A stretch of 64,000 nt of DNA from Pseudomonas sp. ABC1 (GTDB taxonomy: Bacteria > Pseudomonadota > Gammaproteobacteria > Pseudomonadales > Pseudomonadaceae): NCBI RefSeq assembly GCF_013395055.1, contig NZ_CP058349.1, positions 2,851,501 through 2,915,500 on the forward strand. Reading direction: 5' to 3'. The notes under the pieces are model-generated. The model ran no database searches. It saw only the letters and a list, made by a program, of their open reading frames with translations, and had not been told where the DNA came from. Each line of letters begins with the position of its first letter. Position 1 is the stretch's first letter. The translations under genes were made by a program, and so were the position numbers. Below are positions 7,703 to 16,156 of the stretch, in pieces.

Positions 7703-8883
7703 GTGACGGCTCAGCGAGCCCCCGTGGTTTCCTGCCGGCCTTCATCGCCCTGAATGCCGTGGCCGGGCTGAGTGCCGGGCTGGCCCATGTGATCCTGTCG
7801 TTGTATGCCGTCGAGCTGCGGGCGGATGCCACCCAGCTCGGCCTGATCGCAGCCGTGCAGAGCCTCGGGCTGTTGCTGATGAGCTTGCCTGCCGGGGTAC
7901 TGGTGGACCAGTACGGGCCGTTGCTGCTGTTTCGCATCGGCACCCTGTGCAGTGGCGCGCTCTATCTGTTCGTGCCGTTGGTCGAGTCGCCGCTCTGGCT
8001 GTGCCTGCTGATGCTGGCGATCAGTTGCTTCATGCCGCTGCGCATCGTGTCGCTGACGGCCTTGTTCATGCAGCAGATCAGCCGTGTCGGCGTCGGCATC
8101 GCCGGCTGGTTCCGTGCCACGCACATGGTCGGCATGCTGCTGCTCGGACCGTTGGCGGGGGCTTTTCTGCTGCGGACACTGGGCTTTCCCGGAACCTACC
8201 TGGTCATCGCCGGCAGTTTTTTCCTGCTGGTCGTGCTGGCCAGCGGCATCCTGCGCCAGTACCGGCCGCAGCAGGAGCATCGCCGGCCGTTGAGTTTCGC
8301 CGAGCTCAAGGCCCAGGTGGCGCTGCTCGGCCCGCACCGGCAATTGCGCGCAGCCTGCCTGCGCGAGTTCTGCATGCAGGCGGTCGGGCAGTTCTATGGC
8401 TTCTTCATCGTGGTGATCGCCATCTCCGGCTTTCACTTCGGCCCCGCGGCGGCGGCGGGGCTGATCTCGGCCCAGGGCGCCTGTTATGTCCTGGCCCTGC
8501 TGTGCCTTGGCGGTGTGGCTGCGCGGATGGATGCGCAGGCGTTCTTTCGGGCTGGCTGCCTGTTCATCGTCGTGGCGCTGCTGCTGCTCGGCAGTGCCGA
8601 CAGCGCGTGGCAGTTGTGGTTGGGGGCCGTCGTCCTGGGGGTGGGCTCGGGCATGGTGCAGGTGATCAACATCACCTGGCTGGCACAGGCCGGGGAGCGC
8701 CTGGGGCAGGGTCGCATCGTCGGCCTGACCATGTTCGTCGGGCCGGCGGGTGGCTTGAGTGGTGCCCTGCTGGGTGGCGTGCTGGGTGAACTGTTCGGCT
8801 TGCAAACGGTGTTTGTTCTGTTGGTGCCGATCTTCGTGATGTTTCTGTGCTGGCGGACGGATGGCCGGAGGCAGGTTGAATAG
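7699..8883 (+). CDS. MFS transporter
   Basis: A 394-residue integral membrane protein with about 12 hydrophobic segments. It starts with GTG at 7699, overlapping the stop of the ATPase gene, so it belongs to the same operon. The loop after the second helix shows the MFS motif A region in degenerate form (AGVLVDQYGPLLLFRIG). An MFS carrier beside a full ABC importer is unusual; it could export a product such as sulfite or an oxidised metabolite, or act as a second, low-affinity uptake route. Direction and substrate are unknown. Confidence 0.85.
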   Translation: MSDGSASPRGFLPAFIALNAVAGLSAGLAHVILSLYAVELRADATQLGLIAAVQSLGLLLMSLPAGVLVDQYGPLLLFRIGTLCSGALYLFVPLVESPLWLCLLMLAISCFMPLRIVSLTALFMQQISRVGVGIAGWFRATHMVGMLLLGPLAGAFLLRTLGFPGTYLVIAGSFFLLVVLASGILRQYRPQQEHRRPLSFAELKAQVALLGPHRQLRAACLREFCMQAVGQFYGFFIVVIAISGFHFGPAAAAGLISAQGACYVLALLCLGGVAARMDAQAFFRAGCLFIVVALLLLGSADSAWQLWLGAVVLGVGSGMVQVINITWLAQAGERLGQGRIVGLTMFVGPAGGLSGALLGGVLGELFGLQTVFVLLVPIFVMFLCWRTDGRRQVE

Positions 8884-9024
8884 TTGTTTATGGAATATAT
8901 GAATAATAATTTATAACTTAAAATAATTTACCGTTTTGCCTAACATGGTGCTGACAAACCTGTAATCGCCGTAATGGAGTGCATGTCGGCCAGGAGGCCG
9001 GGGCCAACGAAGGAAGCTCCAACC
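8884..9024. promoter_or_regulatory. AT-rich promoter region of the CysB-like regulator
   Basis: The stretch 8884-8940 is far more AT-rich than anything around it, with TTATGGAATATATGAATAA and further A/T runs. It lies between the end of the MFS gene and the LysR gene, with AAGGAAG at 9010-9016 as the ribosome-binding site. It probably holds the regulator's own promoter and autoregulatory site. No precise -35/-10 pair is claimed. Confidence 0.4.
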
Positions 9025-9972
9025 ATGAATTTCCAGCAGCTACGAGCCGTGCGCGAAGCCATCCGCAAGGGCTTCAACCTGACCGAAGCCGCTGACGTGC
9101 TGTGCACCTCCCAATCCGGCGTTTCGCGACAGTTGCGCGAACTGGAGGAAGAGCTGGGCGTAACGATATTCGAACGCCACGGCAAGCGCCTGACCGGGCT
9201 TACCGCCCCTGGACGCGACATCGCCCGCATCATCGAGCGAATCCTGGTGGAAAAGGACAACCTCAAGGACGCCGCCGACGAATACCTGGGCTTCGCCAGC
9301 GGTCGCCTGACCGTGGCCAGCACCCATGCCCAGTCGCGTTACCGCTTGCCCGGTGTGGTGACGGCCTTTCGCGAAGCCTTCCCCAACGTCAAGCTGGCCT
9401 TGCACCAGACCTCTCCGGCGCAGATCGTCGAGATGGTACGCGATGGGCGCGCCGACCTGGGGTTCGCCACCGAATCACTGTCGCGGCAATCCGACTTCGC
9501 GCTGTTCAAGGCCTACAGCTGGTGGCACCGGGTGGTCGTGCCCATCGGGCATCCGCTGACCCGGATCGAGCAGCCGACACTGGTCGACATCGCCCAGTAC
9601 CCGATCATCACCTACGAAGAGGGCATGACCGGACGGGGCCGTATCAACCAGGCGTTCTTCGACCAGAGGGTGACGCCCAATATCGTGCTGACCGCCATCG
9701 ATTCGGACGTGATAAAGACTTACGTGGAACTGGGGCTGGGCATCGGCATCGTCGCCGAGATGGCCTACAATCCGCAGCGCGACACCAAGCTGGAATGCCT
9801 GTCGGGCAATCTGGTTCCGCCGAACGTCGCCAGTATCGCCGTGCGCAGGGGGACTTTCCTGCGTGGCTACGCCATCGCCTTCATCCAGATGCTGATTCCG
9901 GGTCTTAGCGCGGAGGCTATCCGTGTTGCCGTGGAAAACAGCGCCGAAATCGAGGTGGTTCCCGGGCATTGA
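9025..9972 (+). CDS. CysB-type LysR-family transcriptional regulator
   Basis: A 315-residue regulator. The ATG at 9025 (MNFQQLRAV) matches the family start and follows a GGAAG ribosome-binding site; an upstream in-frame ATG at 8974 adds only 17 atypical residues. The N-terminal winged helix-turn-helix spans roughly residues 1-60 (EAADVLCTSQSGVSRQLREL). The effector domain keeps CysB hallmarks: THAQSRYRLPGV, PIITYEEGMTGR and DVIKTYVELGLGIGIVAEM. CysB/Cbl proteins activate sulfur-scavenging genes and respond to O-acetylserine, sulfate or adenosine phosphosulfate. Same-strand position after the monooxygenase/ABC cluster makes it the likely regulator of that cluster. It is diverged enough to be a paralogue rather than the housekeeping CysB. 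Confidence 0.9.
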   Translation: MNFQQLRAVREAIRKGFNLTEAADVLCTSQSGVSRQLRELEEELGVTIFERHGKRLTGLTAPGRDIARIIERILVEKDNLKDAADEYLGFASGRLTVASTHAQSRYRLPGVVTAFREAFPNVKLALHQTSPAQIVEMVRDGRADLGFATESLSRQSDFALFKAYSWWHRVVVPIGHPLTRIEQPTLVDIAQYPIITYEEGMTGRGRINQAFFDQRVTPNIVLTAIDSDVIKTYVELGLGIGIVAEMAYNPQRDTKLECLSGNLVPPNVASIAVRRGTFLRGYAIAFIQMLIPGLSAEAIRVAVENSAEIEVVPGH

Positions 9973-10018
9973 ATCCGCTGTACGGCACTCTTTGCCCGTT
10001 TCGTTGTCGATTTAACCG

Positions 10019-10034
10019 TGGGCCTAGAGGCCCA
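10019..10034 (+). terminator. hairpin after the CysB-like gene
   Basis: TGGGCC-TAGA-GGCCCA at 10019-10034 is a perfect 6-base stem with a 4-base loop, followed by TCGTCTTTCATT. It lies between the regulator stop and the lipoprotein gene, so it may be an intrinsic terminator, although the T-tract is poor. Confidence 0.4.
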
Positions 10035-10059
10035 TCGTCTTTCATTCAGGAGGTTGAAG

Positions 10060-10329
10060 ATGCGTCTTTCTTATCTGTTGGCTCCGGCACTGGGTCTGCT
10101 GCTGGTCGGTTGTGGTTCCGAGAGCGAGCCGACTACGCCGCCGGCACCGGTTCCTGCCGAGCAGCCTGCCCCGCCGGTCGCTGATCCGGTACCGAGCAGC
10201 GAGCCCGTCGAGAGCGCGCCGGAAGCTGAAACCGTAGCACCCGAGGCTGACAGCAGCGCCCCGGCAGCCGAGTCCGCGCCTGTCGAAGCTGACGAAAGCG
10301 CGCCGGCAGCCGAAAAAGCGGCTGAGTAA
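10060..10329 (+). CDS. small Pro/Ala/Glu-rich lipoprotein
   Basis: An 89-residue protein with an AGGAGG ribosome-binding site before ATG 10060. The N terminus MRLSYLLAPALGLLLVGCGS is a lipoprotein signal with lipobox LVGC, so Cys18 is the predicted lipidated residue. The rest (residues 19-89) is a low-complexity acidic tail of Pro, Ala, Glu and Ser with repeated ESAP/EA units and no aromatic or hydrophobic core. It is predicted to be disordered and to span part of the envelope. No known family is recognised, and no function is proposed. Confidence 0.75.
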   Translation: MRLSYLLAPALGLLLVGCGSESEPTTPPAPVPAEQPAPPVADPVPSSEPVESAPEAETVAPEADSSAPAAESAPVEADESAPAAEKAAE

Positions 10330-10361
10330 ACGGCCGCACCCGCTTATGCAGGGAGGTTCCG

Positions 10362-10544
10362 ATGAAGCCTGGTTTTCTCACGATCTATGCTGCTTTCGGC
10401 TCCTGCCTGCATGAAGAGCGCGCCACTGCTCCCGGCATTCGTCCGGGTAGCGGTGGCACGGTGCAGGCGCACTGCGCCGACTTCTCCGGGCTCAGGCGTA
10501 CTGAGCCGCCGCGTAGGCCGACGCCCACGCCCACTGGAAGTTGA
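10362..10544 (+). CDS. possible short open reading frame, unknown
   Basis: A 60-codon frame starting at ATG 10362 with a good GGGAGG sequence five bases upstream. It begins with a mildly hydrophobic stretch (FLTIYAAFGSCL) but then becomes Arg/Pro-rich and runs 53 bases into the 3' end of the convergent yhiN-like gene. That composition is typical of chance frames in GC-rich DNA. It is listed only because of its ribosome-binding site. Confidence 0.2.
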   Translation: MKPGFLTIYAAFGSCLHEERATAPGIRPGSGGTVQAHCADFSGLRRTEPPRRPTPTPTGS

Positions 10545-11673
10545 AGCCGCCCAGGTGGCCGCTGACATCCAGGACTTCCCCGATGAAATACAAACCTGGC
10601 GATTTCTGCGACTCCATGGTCTTCGACGAGACTTCGCGGGTGTCGACGCCGCCCAGGGTCACTTCCGCCGTGCGATAACCTTCCGTGCCCGCTGGCGTCA
10701 GTTGCCAGGCGGCAAGCTGTCGGGCGATCTCGTCCAACTGCGGCGGGTTGTACTGCTTCAATGGCCGTGATTCGAACCAGCACTCGCACAGCAGGCCGGC
10801 CATCTTGCGTGTGAACACTTCGGCCAGCAGCGTCTTCAGTTCGATGGCGGGCCGTTGCGCCTGGGCCTCCTGTAGCCATTGCAGCGCGTCACGCCCCGGC
10901 AGCAGGTCGATTTCCAGCGTATCGCCAGGGTTCCAGTAGGAAGACACCTGCAGCATCGCCGGGCCACTCAGCCCGCGGTGGGTGAACAGCAGGTTCTCGC
11001 GGAAGCCTTGCCCGCCGCACTGCGCGTAGCAGTCCACCGAGGTGCCGCTGAGTTCCGTGCAGAGGTTCTTCAACTGTGGGTCGGTGAGGGTGAAAGGCAC
11101 CAGGCCGGCGCGGGTCGGCCAGATGTGGTGGCCGAACTGACGCGCCACCTGATGGCCGAAACCGCTGGCACCCAGGGTCGGAATCGACAGGCCACCGGTG
11201 GCGATCACCAGTGATTCGCAGGCGAGCGGCCCGGCGCTGGTCGACAGGCTATAGCCGTGGCCGCTGGCTTCGATCGCATCGATACGGGTATCCAGGCGCA
11301 GTTCGACACCGGCCTGGTCACACTCGGCCAGCAGCATGTCGAGGATGTCGCTGGACTTGTTGTCGCAGAACAGTTGCCCGAGCTTCTTCTCGTGCCAGGG
11401 CACGCCATGCTTGCCGACCAGTTCGAGAAAATCCCACTGGGTGTAGCGCGCCAGTGCCGACTTGCAGAAGTGCGGGTTGTGCGAAAGGAAGTTGCCTGGC
11501 TCGACGTACAGGTTGGTGAAGTTGCAGCGGCCACCACCGGACATGAGGATTTTCTTGCCGGGCTTGTTGGCGTGGTCCAGCAGCAGGACACGGCGGCCAC
11601 GCAGGGCCGTGTTGAAGGCGCACATCAGGCCTGCCGCGCCCGCGCCGATGATGATTACGTCTGTAGCCTGCAC
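10492..11673 (-). CDS. yhiN: YhiN/HI0933-family FAD-dependent flavoprotein
   Basis: A 393-residue cytosolic flavoprotein. The FAD-binding Rossmann motif GAGAAGLMCA is at residues 11-20, followed by GKKILMSGGGRCNFTN at 39-54, the signature of the HI0933/BaiN-like family. The C-terminal segment GLYFIGEVLDVSGHLGGFN is also family-typical. Members are widespread predicted NAD(P)/FAD oxidoreductases; a biochemical role is established for few of them. It is separated by 30 bases from the next gene upstream on the - strand. Confidence 0.9.
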   Translation of the reverse strand: MQATDVIIIGAGAAGLMCAFNTALRGRRVLLLDHANKPGKKILMSGGGRCNFTNLYVEPGNFLSHNPHFCKSALARYTQWDFLELVGKHGVPWHEKKLGQLFCDNKSSDILDMLLAECDQAGVELRLDTRIDAIEASGHGYSLSTSAGPLACESLVIATGGLSIPTLGASGFGHQVARQFGHHIWPTRAGLVPFTLTDPQLKNLCTELSGTSVDCYAQCGGQGFRENLLFTHRGLSGPAMLQVSSYWNPGDTLEIDLLPGRDALQWLQEAQAQRPAIELKTLLAEVFTRKMAGLLCECWFESRPLKQYNPPQLDEIARQLAAWQLTPAGTEGYRTAEVTLGGVDTREVSSKTMESQKSPGLYFIGEVLDVSGHLGGFNFQWAWASAYAAAQYA

Positions 11674-11703
11674 CCTGCGTTCTCCTGTGACCGGGCGCGC
11701 ATC

Positions 11704-13890
11704 TTACTCCGATTGTGCGTCGGGTTTGCGGACCAGGTGGGCAGCCATGCTGCGCAGGGGTGCCAGTTGTCGGCAGATCAGCCCGAGCTGGACGTAGACC
11801 AGTCGGGTGCTCTCGTCGAGTTCGTCCGGCAGTTGCTCCAGTTGCAGGGCCAGGCGTTCCTCATCCTCGCAATGCACCTCGACCGTTTCGTTGTTGCGCA
11901 GGGCCTCGGCCAGGGTGTCGAGGCTGCGAGCCAGTTGTTGCGACGCTTGTTCCAGCAGCGTGTCGCTGGCGCCGCCTGGCAGGCTCTCGCGGTGGGCGCC
12001 GAGGGCCGAGAGGTAGTTGAGCAGGGTGTGCGACAGGGTCAGGAAGCGGAAGCCGGTTTCCGCATCGCGGCGGAAGTGCCCAGGCTCCAGCAGCATGTTG
12101 GACAGTGTGGTGGAGAGCGCCGCGTCGGCGTTGTGCGCATCGCGGCGGGCCAGGCGATAGGCCAGGTCGTCGTGCTTGCCGGTGATGTACTGCTGGACGA
12201 TCTGGCGCAGGTAGTCGCTGCTGCGCGCCAGGGTATTGGCGACGACCTGGTTCAGGCGTCGACCCTGCCAGTCGGGCAGCACCAGGAACACCGCCGCCGC
12301 CGCGATCAAGCTGCCGAGCAGGGTATCGAACAGGCGTGGCCAGATCAGCCCGTAGCCGTCGCCGACCTGGTTGAAGCAGAACAGCACCAGCAGCGTGATG
12401 GCGGCGGTGGCCAGGGTGTAGCGGCTGCTGCGGGTGGCGAAGAACACCACGCCGGCGACCACCGCGAACAGCGCCTGGATCTGCTGGTAGGGGAAGAGCT
12501 CGAAGAGTGCCCAGCCGACCAGCAGCCCGAGCACGGTGCCGCTGACCCGCTGCACCAGCTTGATGCGGGTGGCGCCGTAGTTCGGCTGGCAGACGAAGAC
12601 GGTGGTCAGCAGTATCCAGTAGCCCTGGGCCGGATGGATGGCGTGCAGCACCAGGTAGCCGCAGACCAGCGCCAGGCTCATGCGCAGGGCGTGGCGGAAC
12701 AGCAGCGAAGAGGGTGTGATCTGCATGCGTATGCGTTGCAGTGCGTCGCGCAGGGTCTTTGGCTGGCGGTCGTACAGGCTGCTGTCGGCCTCGTTGCCGA
12801 GGGCATCGGGGTTGCTGGCGTTGGACAGTTGCTGGTGAATCGTCGACAGATTGCCGGAGAGGGCGCGCAACGAGCGCAGCAGGTCGCGCCAGGCCGGGTT
12901 GTTCTGCTGGCGCAGGTGTTCCAGCGACGCCTGCAAGTCATCCTGGGCCATGCGTCCGGACTCGCCATGGCTGAACGGCTGGCGCAACTGGATGGCGCGG
13001 CCCAGGTCGCGACAGGCCTTGCCTTGTTCCTCCAGCAGGCGCTGGCAGCGGAACAGCACGTCGCTGTGGAAGAAGGCCTCGGCCAGCGCCTGGTAGGGGT
13101 AGTGCGAGGAGCTGACGCGTTCGTGCAGGTCCTGGGCAAGGAAATACAGCTTCAGGTACTGGCTGATCTTCACCCCGGGGCGGCCATGGCCGAGGCGGTG
13201 CAGCAGGGTTTCCTTGGCGGCGTTGAGGGCCGCCACGACGCGCCCGTTCTGCTGCGCCAGTTGCAGGCGCTGGTGTTCCAGGTCGATGGCGCGGGTCGGT
13301 TCGAACAGCGCCGCCTTGAGCTTGAAGTACTGCCCCAGCTCGCGGTACAGACGGGCCAGGCTGTGCTGCACCGGCTGGTGCACGAACAGTGCGTTCCAGA
13401 TCACCGAGAGCAGGCCATACCAGGCGGCGCCGGCGACCAACAGGCCGGGGTCGCGCCAGAAGTGGCTGATTTCGCCGCCGCGCTGGTCGGCGGCGATCAT
13501 GCTGTAGATCGACAGGATCAACGTGGCCTGGGCGATGGTGGCATAGCGTTCGCCAATGGCGCCGAGCATGACCAAGGCGAAGGCCGAGAGCGCCATGGCG
13601 CCGATGAACAGGGTGGGGAAGGGGAACAGCAGCTCCACCGAGACCGAGGCAATGCTGAAGCACAGCAGGGTCACCAGCAGTGCGCTCAGGCGTCCGAACC
13701 AGCTGTCGTCGGTTTCCGCCAGGGCGCTGGCGATGATGCCGAGGAACAGCGGGATCATCAGGTTCGGCTGGTCGAGGTACCAGGACAGGCCCATGGCACC
13801 CGCCAGGGCGATCAGTACGCGCAGGCTATAGCCGAATTTCTCCAGCGCCCACAAGCTGCGCAGGGACTGGCCGAGGGACGGGCTGCCCAT
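11704..13890 (-). CDS. yccS: YccS/YhfK-family integral membrane protein (FUSC family)
   Basis: A 728-residue protein with two hydrophobic blocks, residues about 20-150 and 400-520, each with several membrane segments, separated by a long soluble region and followed by a soluble C-terminal tail. The repeat of ALAGAMGLSWYLDQPN-like and LVCGYLVLHAIHPAQGYW-like segments is the FUSC (fusaric-acid resistance/aromatic acid exporter) pattern, and overall length matches YccS. Family members are thought to export aromatic or envelope compounds. It lies three bases downstream of cysQ on the same strand, so a nudE-cysQ-yccS transcript is likely. Confidence 0.88.
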   Translation of the reverse strand: MGSPSLGQSLRSLWALEKFGYSLRVLIALAGAMGLSWYLDQPNLMIPLFLGIIASALAETDDSWFGRLSALLVTLLCFSIASVSVELLFPFPTLFIGAMALSAFALVMLGAIGERYATIAQATLILSIYSMIAADQRGGEISHFWRDPGLLVAGAAWYGLLSVIWNALFVHQPVQHSLARLYRELGQYFKLKAALFEPTRAIDLEHQRLQLAQQNGRVVAALNAAKETLLHRLGHGRPGVKISQYLKLYFLAQDLHERVSSSHYPYQALAEAFFHSDVLFRCQRLLEEQGKACRDLGRAIQLRQPFSHGESGRMAQDDLQASLEHLRQQNNPAWRDLLRSLRALSGNLSTIHQQLSNASNPDALGNEADSSLYDRQPKTLRDALQRIRMQITPSSLLFRHALRMSLALVCGYLVLHAIHPAQGYWILLTTVFVCQPNYGATRIKLVQRVSGTVLGLLVGWALFELFPYQQIQALFAVVAGVVFFATRSSRYTLATAAITLLVLFCFNQVGDGYGLIWPRLFDTLLGSLIAAAAVFLVLPDWQGRRLNQVVANTLARSSDYLRQIVQQYITGKHDDLAYRLARRDAHNADAALSTTLSNMLLEPGHFRRDAETGFRFLTLSHTLLNYLSALGAHRESLPGGASDTLLEQASQQLARSLDTLAEALRNNETVEVHCEDEERLALQLEQLPDELDESTRLVYVQLGLICRQLAPLRSMAAHLVRKPDAQSE

Positions 13891-13893
13891 GTG

Positions 13894-14727
13894 CTAACCG
13901 GCCGTCGACGACAGATGGCGGCTGGCCGCCAGCAGCTCGGTGCGCCAGTCGGCCTCCTGTGGTAGCGCCAGGAAGAAGGGGTTGAGGTAGCTCTCGCGGG
14001 CCTCGTAGGTCAGCGGCTGGCCTTGCAGGTCCAGCACTTCGCCGCCCGCGCCCTCCAGCACACCCTGGGCAGCGGCGGTGTCCCATTGCGAGGTCGGGGC
14101 CAGGCGCGGGTAGCAGTCCGCCTGGGCATCGGCCAGCAGGCAGAACTTCAGGGAGCTGCCGACGGAGGCCAGTGTCAGGTCGCCATGGCGCTCGCGCAGG
14201 GTTTCGAGCAGTTGGGTCTGTTCCGGGCTGCCGTGGCGTTTGCTCGCCACCACGGTGAAGTGCCCTGGTGGTGCCTGGCGTACGTGCAGCGCTCGCACCT
14301 GGCCGTCGCGCTCCTGGCAATGGGCGCCCAGGCCGTCGCCACCGTAGTAGCAGGTGCCGCGCACCGGAATACCGACTACGCCGAACACCACACGGCCCGC
14401 GTCGATCAGCGCCACGTTGACGGTGAATTCGTCGCTGCCGCTGATGAACTCCTTGGTGCCATCCAGCGGGTCGACCAGCCACCAGCGCTTCCAGTCGGCG
14501 CGTTCGGCCAGTGGGCGTTCGCAGTCTTCTTCCGAGAGTACTGGGATCCTGTCGTCCAGCGCGCGCAGGCCCGCTTCGAGCAAGGCATGGGCCGCCAGGT
14601 CGGCTGCCGTCACGGGTGAGGCGTCGGCTTTTTCCTGTACCGCCAGGTCGCTGCGCCAGTAGGGCAGGATCTGTTGGCCGGCGGCTTGCACCAGGGCGAT
14701 GACCGGTTCGAGCAGCGGGTGGCTCAT
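13894..14727 (-). CDS. cysQ: 3'(2'),5'-bisphosphate nucleotidase CysQ
   Basis: A 277-residue phosphatase of the inositol-monophosphatase superfamily. It hydrolyses 3'-phosphoadenosine 5'-phosphate, the by-product of sulfate assimilation. The metal-binding residues are present: EED at 66-68, DPLDGT at 86-91 and Asp216 in WDTAAAQG. Length matches CysQ. Its start overlaps the stop of nudE by four bases, a pairing common in gammaproteobacteria. It is a housekeeping gene and shows no link to the sulfur cluster 4 kb away. Confidence 0.94.
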   Translation of the reverse strand: MSHPLLEPVIALVQAAGQQILPYWRSDLAVQEKADASPVTAADLAAHALLEAGLRALDDRIPVLSEEDCERPLAERADWKRWWLVDPLDGTKEFISGSDEFTVNVALIDAGRVVFGVVGIPVRGTCYYGGDGLGAHCQERDGQVRALHVRQAPPGHFTVVASKRHGSPEQTQLLETLRERHGDLTLASVGSSLKFCLLADAQADCYPRLAPTSQWDTAAAQGVLEGAGGEVLDLQGQPLTYEARESYLNPFFLALPQEADWRTELLAASRHLSSTAG

Positions 14728-15290
14728 GGCTGGAACTCCCCGCGCTGGGTCAGCAGGTCGCGGGTCAGGTAGAGCGCCGCCAGGGCACGGCCCTCGCTGA
14801 ATTGCGGGTGCTGGATCAGGCTCGACAGTTCGCGCAGGTCCACGTGATCGAGGCGCATGGGTTCCGGCTCGTCGCCCGGTAGCCGCTCCTCGTAGAGGTC
14901 ACGGGCCAGCACCACCTGGATCTTCTGGCTCATGTAGCCGGGCGACAGCGACAACTCGGCGAGGAATTCCAGTTGCCTGGCGCCGAAGCCGGCCTCTTCC
15001 TTCAACTCGCGGTTGGCGGCGTCCAGTACGTCCTCGCCAGGCTCGATCAGCCCTTTGGGCAGGGACAGTTCATAGCTGTCGGTGCCGCCGCAGTATTCCT
15101 CGACCAACAGTGCGCGGCCCTGTCCGTCCAGTGCCACGATCATCACGGCGCCATAACCGCTGCCCTTGCTGGCCAGTCGCTCGTAGGTACGCTCGACTCC
15201 GTTGGAGAAGCGCAATTGCAGCTCTTCCACCCGGAACAGGCGGCTGGAGGCGACGATTTCGCGGGCGAGCACTGTGGGCTTCTGGCGCAT
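14724..15290 (-). CDS. nudE: ADP compounds hydrolase NudE (Nudix)
   Basis: A 188-residue Nudix hydrolase. The Nudix box runs from Gly80 to Phe102 with Glu86, Arg94, Glu95, Glu98 and Glu99 all in place. The preceding sequence DSYELSLPKGLIEPGED is typical of NudE, which hydrolyses ADP-ribose, Ap3A and NADH. It is divergent from yrfG, as in many gammaproteobacteria where nudE and yrfG are neighbours. It heads the - strand operon nudE-cysQ-yccS. Confidence 0.93.
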   Translation of the reverse strand: MRQKPTVLAREIVASSRLFRVEELQLRFSNGVERTYERLASKGSGYGAVMIVALDGQGRALLVEEYCGGTDSYELSLPKGLIEPGEDVLDAANRELKEEAGFGARQLEFLAELSLSPGYMSQKIQVVLARDLYEERLPGDEPEPMRLDHVDLRELSSLIQHPQFSEGRALAALYLTRDLLTQRGEFQP

Positions 15291-15394
15291 GGCAACACTC
15301 CTGGAGACGAGCGGCTATCATAACCCGGCTTTGCCCACGCGCCCCTGCCTGATGATGAGAGAACGGATCTTCATCGATAGCGCCTACTGTTGCC

Positions 15395-15430
15395 CCCTCT
15401 CCCGCTTGCGGGAGAGGGCTGGGGAGAGGG
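15395..15430. repeat. palindromic repeat CCCTCTCCCGC-TT-GCGGGAGAGGG plus tail
   Basis: Positions 15395-15418 form a perfect 11-base inverted repeat with a two-base apex, followed by CTGGGGAGAGGG. A truncated copy occurs at 20431-20458. This family is common between genes in Pseudomonas and related genomes. It sits in the nudE/yrfG divergent region, where it could act as a bidirectional mRNA-end structure. Confidence 0.8.
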
Positions 15431-15466
15431 AAGAAAGGCCTCATGCAATTACCCTGATGAGAGAAC

Positions 15467-16141
15467 ATGACACTACCCTGGAATGACATCGACACCGTGC
15501 TGCTGGACATGGACGGCACCCTGCTGGACCTGCATTTCGACAATCACTTCTGGCTCGAAATGCTGCCAGCGCGTTATGCCGAGCGGCGTGGCCTGTCCCT
15601 GGCGCGGAGCAAGGCGTTGCTGGCGCCGGTGTTCGCCGCCCAGCATGGGCACCTGAACTGGTATTGCACGGATTACTGGAGTCGCGAGCTGGACTTGCCG
15701 ATCCGCGAGATGAAGCGCGAGGCCGCCGCACTGATCGCCCCGCGACCCGGTGCCCTGGCCTTTCTCCAGGCCCTGCGCGAGGCCGGCAAGCGTGCCGTGC
15801 TGATCACCAATGCCCACCGCGACTCGCTGGCGATCAAACTGGAGCGCGTCGCCCTGGCGCCCTGGCTGGAACGGCTGGTCAGTTCCCACGACTACGGCTT
15901 CCCCAAGGAGGATGCGCGCTTCTGGCAGAGCCTGCGCCAGGAGGTCGAATTCGACCCGACGCGCAGCCTGTTCATCGATGACAGCCTGCCGATCCTGCGC
16001 AGTGCCCGGGACTTCGGTGTCGGTCACCTGCTCGGCGTACGCCGCCCGGACAGCCAGGGTGTCGACAAGGACACCGAGGAATTCGCTGCGCTGGAGGCGT
16101 ATCAGGCGCTGATCGACCAACTGACGGGCGCGCGGGTGTAG
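15467..16141 (+). CDS. yrfG: GMP/IMP nucleotidase YrfG (HAD family)
   Basis: A 224-residue HAD-superfamily phosphatase. Motif I is DMDGT with Asp14 and Asp16, motif II is VLITNAH, and motif IV appears in SLFIDDSLPIL. The start LPWNDIDTVLLDMDGTLLDL and HGHLNWYCTDYW are characteristic of YrfG, which dephosphorylates GMP and IMP. It is divergent from nudE and convergent with the exonuclease gene, separated by only 15 bases. Confidence 0.92.
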   Translation: MTLPWNDIDTVLLDMDGTLLDLHFDNHFWLEMLPARYAERRGLSLARSKALLAPVFAAQHGHLNWYCTDYWSRELDLPIREMKREAAALIAPRPGALAFLQALREAGKRAVLITNAHRDSLAIKLERVALAPWLERLVSSHDYGFPKEDARFWQSLRQEVEFDPTRSLFIDDSLPILRSARDFGVGHLLGVRRPDSQGVDKDTEEFAALEAYQALIDQLTGARV

Positions 16142-16156
16142 AGCCCAGACCGAGAC

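Noticed and set aside
11257..13965. 902-codon + strand open frame antisense to yhiN and yccS
   Set aside because: It is the mirror of two well-supported genes on the - strand. Its composition (Gln, Ala, Val, Gly-rich without hydrophobic core) is that of a shadow frame.
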